Of a stretch of 5,814 nucleotides of DNA, positions 1 to 5,634 are shown piece after piece. Every line of letters starts with the position of its first letter. The stretch's first letter is position 1. The notes beneath the pieces are model-generated. The model was not told where the DNA came from. It was given only the letters and a program-made list of their open reading frames with translations, and made no database searches. The translations under genes and the position numbers were made by a program. This DNA is from Bacteroidota bacterium (GTDB lineage Bacteria; Bacteroidota; Bacteroidia; Bacteroidales; VadinHA17), in contig VGGM01000109.1 of NCBI GenBank assembly GCA_016868515.1, forward strand, positions 1 through 5,814. Direction: 5' to 3'.

Positions 1-2
1 AA

Positions 3-1097
3 GAGGGCCTCAACCCGTCGCGGGCCGAGAGTCATACCGAACTTATTGCCAGGCTTCTCGCCCACGAACCTGCCTCTATTTCGTTTATTGCCCTCGGCAG
101 CCTGAGCACTGCCCTTGCGGCGTGGAACACCGTTCCGGCATTCCGAAGCCAGGTAAAGCAGGTGGTGTGGAGCAGCAGGATACCTGATCCTTTGTCGGGG
201 TTCAATTATGAGCTCGATACCCGGGCAGCCGGCAACCTGATGGCATCGGGGGTTCCGGTCAGGGTAATCGGCCCGGCCGCGGGTCAGTTCTACGATGATT
301 CACTGCTTGGAAAGCTGCAGTCGTGCCCGACCCGCTATGGCAGAATGACCGCTTCAACCTTCGGGTCGGCCACCGGTTCCCACGAATTTACATTCCGCGC
401 TACCGACGAGATGTTGGCTCTCTGGCTGCAGTTTCCGCAACTCTTTGTTACTGAAGGACCCGAAAACCGAACACTTCATGCCCCCGTTGCCGGGGCTCCG
501 ATGGCTGACCACTACATGAAAATGATACGTGGCGAGACCGTCGACCGCAACCAGGTAGTAAGGGTAATGCCCGCCGACCCGGCCTTCTACTTCGAAGATA
601 TTCAGCCCTTTGTAACTGAAATAATTGATCGCCACGGTATTGATGAATGGACGTCGGGTGTTCTTGGCAATGAGCTGCACCGCCACCTGGGTGTCTATGC
701 TATTATCGGGGTAAAAATGGGAATCAGGGCCCGTGAATATTTCAATACCGGGGTTGACGAATTTTTCACCACAGCCTATGCCGGAACCCGCCAGCCACTA
801 AGCTGCATGATCGACGGGCTGATGGTAAGCACCGGATCGACACCGGGGCATGCGCTGCTTGAAGTAATCGACAGTGATACTCCCTCGCCGTCGGCCACCT
901 TCAGATATAAGGATGTTACCATTAAGCTGACCCTGAAGCCCGGGGTTGCCGCGAAAATAGCATCAGAACTAAAGGAGTATAATTTCGTGTACGGACTCGA
1001 CAGCAACATCTACTGGGAGCTGGTACGCAAAAGCGCCATCAGGTACTGGCGCGACTTCAGCCGCCATGAGATTTTCATAATAGAGGAGTTGAGGTAA
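3..1097 (+). CDS. Nucleoside hydrolase (IUNH family) fused to a C-terminal FmdE-like domain; 5' end outside window
   Basis: The reading frame is open from base 3, so the first in-frame start codon (GTG at 162) is internal; 364 residues are visible. Residues about 20-200 resemble the C-terminal two thirds of inosine/uridine-preferring nucleoside hydrolases, which cleave the N-glycosidic bond of ribonucleosides: ISFIALGSLSTALAAW (visible residues 26-41), then GFNYELDTRAAGNLMASG (66-83), then DEMLALWLQFPQLF (135-148), which aligns with the usual HDPLAVAYLLDPELF-type segment. The N-terminal DTDxDD calcium motif would lie before the window. From about residue 215 the protein becomes FmdE-like (formylmethanofuran dehydrogenase subunit E family): HRHLGVYAIIGVKMG (226-240) parallels HGHLCPG...GYRMG, and CMIDGLMVSTGSTPGH (268-283) parallels the family's CxxDaiQ...TGcTxGk. 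Several motif residues differ (see findings). I am confident of both domain assignments; enzymatic activity is uncertain. Confidence 0.82.
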   Translation, partial: EGLNPSRAESHTELIARLLAHEPASISFIALGSLSTALAAWNTVPAFRSQVKQVVWSSRIPDPLSGFNYELDTRAAGNLMASGVPVRVIGPAAGQFYDDSLLGKLQSCPTRYGRMTASTFGSATGSHEFTFRATDEMLALWLQFPQLFVTEGPENRTLHAPVAGAPMADHYMKMIRGETVDRNQVVRVMPADPAFYFEDIQPFVTEIIDRHGIDEWTSGVLGNELHRHLGVYAIIGVKMGIRAREYFNTGVDEFFTTAYAGTRQPLSCMIDGLMVSTGSTPGHALLEVIDSDTPSPSATFRYKDVTIKLTLKPGVAAKIASELKEYNFVYGLDSNIYWELVRKSAIRYWRDFSRHEIFIIEELR

Positions 1098-1135
1098 ACA
1101 CCAGATGGACAAGGTTGGCAAACACTGATGGCTGA

Positions 1136-1255
1136 CTATAGCAATGCAGATACTGAAATGTCTTCATCAAGAGAATCCCAATGAGTTCCAACTCCGTTTC
1201 CTATAAGCCTCCAGTTATTAAGCTGTTCTTCAGTAGCTTGCCTAAGCCGTGGGAA
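1136..1255 (-). pseudogene. DUF2442 C-terminal remnant
   Basis: On the minus strand this stretch reads FPRLRQATEEQLNNWRLIG followed by a segment containing GTHWDSLDEDISVSALL and a TAG stop (1136-1138). This is the conserved C-terminal half of DUF2442 proteins (FPRL...AT.EQ..NW...G.GIHW...DEDISV..LL). There is no start codon: a TAA (1256-1258) sits directly before the FPRL segment, and the usual N-terminal half of about 35-40 residues is missing. I read it as a truncated gene. DUF2442 genes commonly follow DUF4160 genes, which fits the fragment next to it. The function of the family is not established. Confidence 0.72.
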
Positions 1256-1357
1256 TTACATTTTTTCGATTAGTATACTGATCTCTCTCAACTCCTTACT
1301 TGTGAAGCCGTAGTTGACTGCAACAAAAAGAGGATTTGATATTTTGATTCTCTTTTG
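1256..1357 (-). pseudogene. Probable DUF4160-like C-terminal remnant
   Basis: In the same minus-strand frame as the DUF2442 fragment, and immediately before its TAA (1256-1258), the translation reads KRIKISNPLFVAVNYGF then TSKELREISILIEKM. This resembles the C-terminal part of DUF4160 proteins, which often carry an 'A.NYGFs.kELreI..li' segment before a final tryptophan-containing tail. The tail, the N-terminal half with its HxPPHFH-type motif, and any start codon are all absent. The frame stays open into the 3' end of the toxin gene, but that part looks like a shadow of the toxin. The assignment is from memory of the family pattern and is moderate; the adjacency to a DUF2442 remnant is the main support. 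Confidence 0.5.
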
Positions 1358-1365
1358 GGCACCAA

Positions 1366-1683
1366 TTAAGTTTGCTTCTTTGTTCCCAAGGATGTCTGTC
1401 TCAACCTTCTGGCAGAGTGATGAACTGTCAGGATATGTACAATTTGAGGACTGGTGATTTTATAAATCACCCTATAGTTACCATAAATAATCTCTCTGAT
1501 TCTATCATTTCCTCCGGCCTCCGGAACCATTCGTCCAATCCTTGGATTAGACTTCAGGTAGGTTGTAATACTCATTATACGTTGCAAAGTCAAAGAAGCA
1601 TATTTCAATGAGTCAACAGAGATATAATCGGCAATGGATTTTAAATCAGTAAGAGATCGTTTTGTCCAGATTATCTTAACCAT
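1366..1683 (-). CDS. ParE/RelE-family toxin of a type II toxin-antitoxin module
   Basis: A 105-residue basic protein with the ParE/RelE fold signature. It has an N-terminal beta strand and helix (MVKIIWTKRSLTDLKSIADY, residues 1-20), the P..G..VPE segment (47-55), the central REIIYGNYRVIYKI motif (63-76), and the terminal strand HILTVHHSARRL (83-94). ParE-type members poison DNA gyrase and RelE-type members cleave mRNA on the ribosome; HHSARRL and REIIYGNYRVIY are closer to ParE-like members, but the target cannot be settled from sequence. The ATG at 1683 overlaps the antitoxin gene upstream by 13 bases, which implies translational coupling. Length is normal, and the tail after residue 95 (QTSLGTKKQT) is an unconserved-looking extension. 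Nothing indicates it is broken. Confidence 0.85.
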   Translation of the reverse strand: MVKIIWTKRSLTDLKSIADYISVDSLKYASLTLQRIMSITTYLKSNPRIGRMVPEAGGNDRIREIIYGNYRVIYKITSPQIVHILTVHHSARRLRQTSLGTKKQT

Positions 1684-1853
1684 GCTTTAAGTTCCTGTTT
1701 AATCTGGTCTGTAGTATATACTCTGCCTTCTTCAATGTCCCTCAGACCCTCTTCAATCTTATTCAAGACCAAAAGTTCTTCGATTACCTGCTCAACAGTA
1801 AAAACCTCCGGCAACCTATCAATGGTTTGCTTTACTTTATCCCTATTTAACAT
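1671..1853 (-). CDS. Small antitoxin partner of the ParE/RelE toxin
   Basis: A 60-residue, charge-rich protein beginning MLNRDKVKQTIDRLPEVFTV and ending TTDQIKQELKAWLR. It is called an antitoxin because it lies directly upstream of the toxin in the same direction, overlaps it by 13 bases, and has the size and acidic helical character usual for such partners. The segment EEGLRDIEEGRVYTTDQIKQ (residues 34-53) resembles the toxin-binding tail of many Bacteroidota antitoxins, where 'I..G...T.eE.k..l..W' is common. No ribbon-helix-helix or helix-turn-helix DNA-binding domain is evident, so autoregulation cannot be assumed. The ATG at 1853 is supported by a Bacteroidota-type promoter element about 17 bases upstream. 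The exact antitoxin family is not recognised. Confidence 0.75.
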   Translation of the reverse strand: MLNRDKVKQTIDRLPEVFTVEQVIEELLVLNKIEEGLRDIEEGRVYTTDQIKQELKAWLR

Positions 1854-1870
1854 CGCTATTATTTTTAAAA

Positions 1871-1878
1871 CAAAGATA
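1871..1878 (-). promoter_or_regulatory. Bacteroidota-type -7 promoter element for the toxin-antitoxin operon
   Basis: The minus strand reads TATCTTTG here, an exact match to the TAnnTTTG -7 consensus of the Bacteroidota primary sigma factor. It ends 17 bases before the antitoxin ATG, which would give a short 5' leader of roughly 10-15 bases. No clear TTG -33 element is visible at the usual spacing, so the call rests on the -7 match and its position. Confidence 0.5.
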
Positions 1879-1943
1879 GACCTATTATCTGAGAATTGTA
1901 TTATCCTCAGCCGCCGCCGGACACTGATTACCTATTTACCCAC

Positions 1944-2006
1944 GCACAGTGCCCTGAGCTCAGAGCTCTCTGCCCTGCGCCCCCCGCCCTGAGCCTTTTG
2001 CGGCGT
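1944..2006. repeat. Array of nine degenerate heptanucleotide units
   Basis: Between the antitoxin promoter and the propeller fragment the sequence falls into 7-base units that each begin with GC. Two units are exact GCCCTGA copies (1951 and 1986). Related units are GCTCAGA (1958), GCTCTCT (1965), GCCCTGC (1972) and GCCCCCC (1979); more diverged units begin at 1944, 1993 and 2000. The array is GC-rich within an otherwise AT-rich patch. Short open frames through it on either strand look like chance translations. Tandem heptanucleotide repeats (STRRs) are known from cyanobacterial intergenic regions; whether this is a comparable element is inference. Confidence 0.55.
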
Positions 2007-2025
2007 AGCCGCCCCGGACGCCGGG
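2000..2025. other. Two abutting perfect 5-bp hairpins downstream of the propeller fragment
   Basis: Bases 2000-2012 form GCGGC-GTA-GCCGC and bases 2013-2025 form CCCGG-ACG-CCGGG. Each is a perfect 5-bp, all-GC stem with a 3-base loop, and there is no spacer between them. They lie 6-31 bases beyond the stop codon of the minus-strand propeller fragment. On that strand they are followed by AAAA, not a T run, so they do not form a standard intrinsic terminator; read on the plus strand a TTTT precedes them. They may stabilise a 3' end or be part of the adjacent repeat. Confidence 0.45.
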
Positions 2026-2030
2026 CACCG

Positions 2031-2450
2031 TCATTTCAGTGTCACCACCAACAGCACAGGATTGTCATTGTCGGAAAGACTGTTTGCAAGTTTCTCGAGA
2101 GATTTCTTTTTCTCAGGATTCTTTACAATAGACGAGAGAAAACTCTCCGAGACAATATGATTTTTTAACTCACTTGCCAGAACAGGCATTACAAGCTTTG
2201 TCTCGTCAACCATAAATGCAGGATAGAAATTGGGACCACCATCAATATCATTCACCAGCCCTCTGATAAAGACATCGTCTTCCAAACGGGAGATGTCCAC
2301 TAACGTTGATTTCCCAGTTGATTTCTTATAAAGTAGCAGAAGGTTTGTATCATAATACCATCTATCACGATTGACCATCTGACCTGACATCGTAACAAAA
2401 GTCTCCTGAATAGGCGAAGGTCTCCTGAAAGAATTATTTAAGCCCATCAT
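2031..2450 (-). pseudogene. C-terminal fragment of a 6-bladed beta-propeller protein
   Basis: The 139-residue frame ends in DNDNPVLLVVTLK, and GGPNFYPAFM lies at residues 71-80. This combination (gG..fyP..., then a final DNPVL..v.LK) marks the last blade of the Bacteroidota 6-bladed beta-propeller family (DUF4934-type), whose full members are about 370-400 residues with an N-terminal lipoprotein signal. Here only roughly the last third is present. The frame starts at ATG 2450 with an in-frame TGA six codons upstream (2466-2468), and the region up to 2609 shows no further propeller-like translation or signal peptide. I therefore call it a truncated gene; a short expressed protein cannot be excluded because the remaining frame is intact. 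Confidence 0.65.
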
Positions 2451-2609
2451 ATCTGACCATCCAACTCAGAAGGTAATGCATTGATAAATAAACAAATACT
2501 AAATTGAATCGCTTTAAGATTATCAGCAACAGTCTTCCACCACTATAAGTATCTCAGTTTTTACTATATTGCCGTAAAATATGTTCAAACCTGACCAAAA
2601 CCTGCCATT
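2451..2609. other. AT-rich divergent intergenic region
   Basis: This spacer separates the minus-strand propeller fragment from the plus-strand acyl-CoA synthetase gene and should carry the promoter of the latter. I found no exact TAnnTTTG element on the plus strand; TATGTTCA at 2580-2587 is a weak partial match without a well-spaced TTG. No tRNA, hairpin terminator or small gene is evident. It is also the place where the missing N-terminal part of the propeller gene would have been, so it may contain its decayed or replaced sequence. Confidence 0.4.
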
Positions 2610-4382
2610 ATGAACACAACCCGCACTTTCGACCTGCTGGAAAGATACAGATCGTTCCCGGCGAAAGATGACGCCCTCTGCCACAAGATTGACGGAGAGT
2701 GGAAAAAGTACAGCTCACGCGATTATTGCGAACTGGCTCAGAACCTGAGTTATGGCCTCTATGAGATGGGGTTCCGCAAGGGTGACATGATAGTGACCGT
2801 GTCAACAAACCGACCTGAGTGGAACTTCGTTGACCTTGGCATGGCATTGCTTGGTGCAATACACGTACCTGTCTTTACCTCGCTCACAACCCCTGAATAT
2901 GAATTCATCATAAGAAACAGCAGGGCAAAGGCGGTCTTTGTCTCTGATGCCAGACTTCTCAAGACCGTCAAACCCGCTGCCACTGACGCCGGAAAAACAA
3001 TAAAGATATTCACCTTCGATGTGCTGGAAGAGACCCCGCACTGGCTCAGCGTGGCCGAAGCCGGCAGCAAATGCACCGACGAAACACGCAAGGCTGTGCT
3101 GTCCATCAGCAACAGTATCACTCCCGACGACTGCGCGGTTCTTATCTATACTTCAGGAACCACGGGCAACCCGAAAGGGGTGATGCTTTCACACCGCAAC
3201 CTGGTAAGCAACTTTCTGTCGGCAGCAGAAGTCTTTGAACTCAAACCAGAAAACAAATACCTGAGCATTTTACCGCTCTGCCATGTGGGCGGACGCCTGG
3301 GCAACTACCAGACCCAGTACAGCAACACCAGCATATATTACGCCGAGAATATGGGTACAATTGCCGCAAATATGCAGGAGATAAAACCAGACGGCTTCGA
3401 TGCCGTACCCCGCATCCTCGAGAAGTTCTACGACGTAATCATTTCAAAAGGCAAGAAACTGACAGGTATAAAGAAGAGTCTTTTCTTCTGGGCTGTGAAG
3501 CTCGGCGACCGCTACAAGCCTTTCGGTGAGAACGGCTGGTTCTATGAAAGAAAGCTTGCCCTCGCAGATAAACTGATATTCAGTAAATGGAGAGCCGCCC
3601 TGGGCAATAACGTAAGCCTGGTAGGCTGCGGGGGCGCAAGCCTTTCGCCAAAGCTCGAAAGGGTGTTCTGGGCTGCAGGAATAAAAATTATAAACATGTA
3701 TGGTCTCACCGAAACCTCACCCATAATAACAATCAACAGGCAGTATAAGGGAGGGGTAAAACTGGGTTCTGTCGGAACCACCATCGAAGGCGTCGAAGTG
3801 AAAATCGCTGACGACGGTGAAATCCTCTGCAAGGGTCCGAATGTGATGATTGGCTATTACAACGATGCTGAACTCACAAAAGCAGCCTTTGACGAGGAGG
3901 GTTGGTTCCTTACAGGAGACATCGGATACCTTACCGATGACGGGTTCCTGATGGTCACCGACCGCAAGAAGGAGATATTCAAGCTCTCGAGCGGGAAGTT
4001 CATCGCTCCCCAGCTGATCGAGAATATATTCAAGGAGTCGCCTCTGATTGACCAGATAATGGTAGTGGGCGAGCATGAAAAATTTGCCAGCGCCCTCATA
4101 TCGCCGAATATGAAATACTTCGAAGAGATAGAGGCAGGTAAACCACAGGAGACACGGGTTAAGGGAAAGCTAATCGAATCAGAGGAAGTTCTTTCAGCAA
4201 TATCTGCCGAGGTGGAAAAATACAATAAGCGTGTCAGTCCGCACGAAAGAATACTCCGCTTCAGGCTGGTACCCGATGAGTGGAGTCCCGCCACCGGAGA
4301 ACTCTCTCCAACCCTCAAGCTGAAACGTCAGGTAATTAACGAGAAATACAGGGAACTGCTCGATGAGGTATACCGGAAATAA
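2610..4382 (+). CDS. Long-chain fatty acid-CoA ligase (AMP-forming acyl-CoA synthetase)
   Basis: A 590-residue member of the ANL adenylate-forming superfamily, close to the roughly 600-residue FadD15-like long-chain ligases. It activates a fatty acid with ATP to acyl-AMP and then forms acyl-CoA, on the cytosolic side. The motifs are in order: the phosphate-binding loop YTSGTTGNPKGV (residues 180-191), the adenine-binding YGLTETSP (364-371), the ATP ribose-binding TGD (435-437), the hinge DRKKEIFKLSSGKF (451-464), and a C-terminal SPTLKLKR segment (566-573) that should contain the catalytic lysine. N- and C-terminal domains are both complete. The ATG at 2610 is followed at once by family-like sequence and has no Shine-Dalgarno, as is usual in Bacteroidota. 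It is the first of three genes on this strand. Chain-length preference cannot be read. Confidence 0.95.
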   Translation: MNTTRTFDLLERYRSFPAKDDALCHKIDGEWKKYSSRDYCELAQNLSYGLYEMGFRKGDMIVTVSTNRPEWNFVDLGMALLGAIHVPVFTSLTTPEYEFIIRNSRAKAVFVSDARLLKTVKPAATDAGKTIKIFTFDVLEETPHWLSVAEAGSKCTDETRKAVLSISNSITPDDCAVLIYTSGTTGNPKGVMLSHRNLVSNFLSAAEVFELKPENKYLSILPLCHVGGRLGNYQTQYSNTSIYYAENMGTIAANMQEIKPDGFDAVPRILEKFYDVIISKGKKLTGIKKSLFFWAVKLGDRYKPFGENGWFYERKLALADKLIFSKWRAALGNNVSLVGCGGASLSPKLERVFWAAGIKIINMYGLTETSPIITINRQYKGGVKLGSVGTTIEGVEVKIADDGEILCKGPNVMIGYYNDAELTKAAFDEEGWFLTGDIGYLTDDGFLMVTDRKKEIFKLSSGKFIAPQLIENIFKESPLIDQIMVVGEHEKFASALISPNMKYFEEIEAGKPQETRVKGKLIESEEVLSAISAEVEKYNKRVSPHERILRFRLVPDEWSPATGELSPTLKLKRQVINEKYRELLDEVYRK

Positions 4383-4457
4383 ACCACATTAAAAAGAATG
4401 GAACTGGTGCCGGAGAATGCCACGGCAACAAATATTTAATGAAAAGTTCAAAAGACT

Positions 4458-5627
4458 ATGATCATCACCAGGGTTACAGATCGCAGGAGCAGAAATAAAT
4501 TTCACGACACTGCCAGAATTATTTACAAGAATGATCCGGTCTGGGTCTGTCCCCTCGACAAGGATATTGAATCAATATTCGATCCGGCTATAAACCCATA
4601 TTTCAAACACGGTGAGGCTGACCGCTGGATACTCGAAGATGAAAATGGCAACCTTATCGGACGGGTGGCTGCCTTTATCGACCACAACCTGGCAAACAGC
4701 CACGACCAGCCCACTGGCGGAATGGGCTTCTTTGAATGCGTAAACGACATTACTGCTGCAACCGTCCTCTTCGATACCGCCCGTAACTGGCTGGCCGAAA
4801 GGGGCATGGAGGCAATGGACGGACCGATCAACTTCGGAGAAACCGACAAGTACTGGGGACTGCTTGTTAACGGATTCACACACCCCTCGTTTGATGTTCC
4901 CTACAACCATCCGTACTATCAGGAACTGTTTGAGACATACGGCTTCCAGACTTACTACAATATGGAAGGCTTCCACCTCGACATAACCAAACCCCTCTCC
5001 GACAGGTTCCTGAAGATAGCCGAGTGGGTGGCGGCAAAACCCGGCTACTCATTCTCCCATTTTACCTGGAAGGAGGAGGAGAAGTACACAAAAGACTTCG
5101 CCGAAGTGTTCAATGAAGCATGGGCATCATTCAAAACCCATTTCGAGCCACTCAAACCCGAGTACATAAGGGAGGTGCTGAAGAAAGCAAAGGCCATTGT
5201 CGAAGAGGAGTTCATATGGATAGCCTACTTCGAAGGAAAGCCGATAGCTATTTATCTTATGTTCCCCGATGTGAACCAGATATTCAGGCACCTCAACGGC
5301 AAAATGCATATTTTCAATATGATAAAATTCCTGTGGCTGAAGAGACGGAAAACAATGACCCGCGCAAAAGGGCTCCTGATGGGTGTCATACCGAAATATC
5401 AGAATCATGGCATTGAGTCGGCATTCATACTTCACGTTTACGATGTTCTGAAAAGGAACCCCCACTACACCGAGGTCGAGTTCTCGTGGGTGGCCGACTA
5501 CAATCCCCGCATGAGAAAGATATTCCTCTCGGTGGGTAGCGTGCCGGTAAAGAATTATATCCACTACCGTTACCTGTTCGACCGGAATAAAGAGTTTAAA
5601 AGATATCCTGCACCTGAAATAAAATAG
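4458..5627 (+). CDS. YghO-like GNAT-superfamily acyltransferase-like protein
   Basis: A 389-residue protein of the YghO-like family, which looks like two GNAT-related halves. The N-terminal half has the family's DPVWVCPLDKDI (residues 26-37), HGEADRW (51-57), GFFECVND (90-97) and GPINFGETDKYWGLLVNGF (122-140). The C-terminal half has the clearer acetyl-CoA-binding pattern: strand GLLMGVIPKYQNHGIESAF, with the Q-N-H-G loop at 315-318, followed by EFSWVADYNPRMRKIF. Family members are generally annotated as N-acetyltransferases with unknown substrates. The location between an acyl-CoA synthetase (75 bases upstream) and a FAD oxidoreductase (7 bases downstream) suggests it transfers an acyl group in lipid metabolism, but this is inference. 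There is no signal peptide or membrane segment. Confidence 0.85.
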   Translation: MIITRVTDRRSRNKFHDTARIIYKNDPVWVCPLDKDIESIFDPAINPYFKHGEADRWILEDENGNLIGRVAAFIDHNLANSHDQPTGGMGFFECVNDITAATVLFDTARNWLAERGMEAMDGPINFGETDKYWGLLVNGFTHPSFDVPYNHPYYQELFETYGFQTYYNMEGFHLDITKPLSDRFLKIAEWVAAKPGYSFSHFTWKEEEKYTKDFAEVFNEAWASFKTHFEPLKPEYIREVLKKAKAIVEEEFIWIAYFEGKPIAIYLMFPDVNQIFRHLNGKMHIFNMIKFLWLKRRKTMTRAKGLLMGVIPKYQNHGIESAFILHVYDVLKRNPHYTEVEFSWVADYNPRMRKIFLSVGSVPVKNYIHYRYLFDRNKEFKRYPAPEIK

Positions 5628-5634
5628 GTTCAAT

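Noticed and set aside
162..164. GTG at 162 as the start of the nucleoside hydrolase gene.
   Set aside because: The frame is open to the window edge and the translation upstream of 162 already matches nucleoside hydrolase sequence, so this codon is internal.
1896..2168. Plus-strand open frame of 90 codons across the heptamer array.
   Set aside because: Its translation is low-complexity, rich in Pro, Arg and Leu, follows the repeat and the antisense of the propeller fragment, and has no family resemblance.
2580..2587. TATGTTCA as a possible -7 promoter element for the acyl-CoA ligase gene.
   Set aside because: It matches TAnnTTTG only in part, and the nearest TTG (2569-2571) is far too close to serve as a -33 element.
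1098..2609. CRISPR array, tRNA, or insertion sequence within the accessory patch.
   Set aside because: No spaced direct repeats of suitable length, no cloverleaf-like sequence and no transposase or terminal inverted repeats were seen; the heptamers are contiguous with no spacers.
4398..4439. A 13-codon ATG frame in the gap between the acyl-CoA ligase and the GNAT gene, with a short inverted repeat (TGCCG...CGGCA).
   Set aside because: Too short, no recognisable leader-peptide or attenuator pattern, and the stem is only 5 bp with a 10-base loop.
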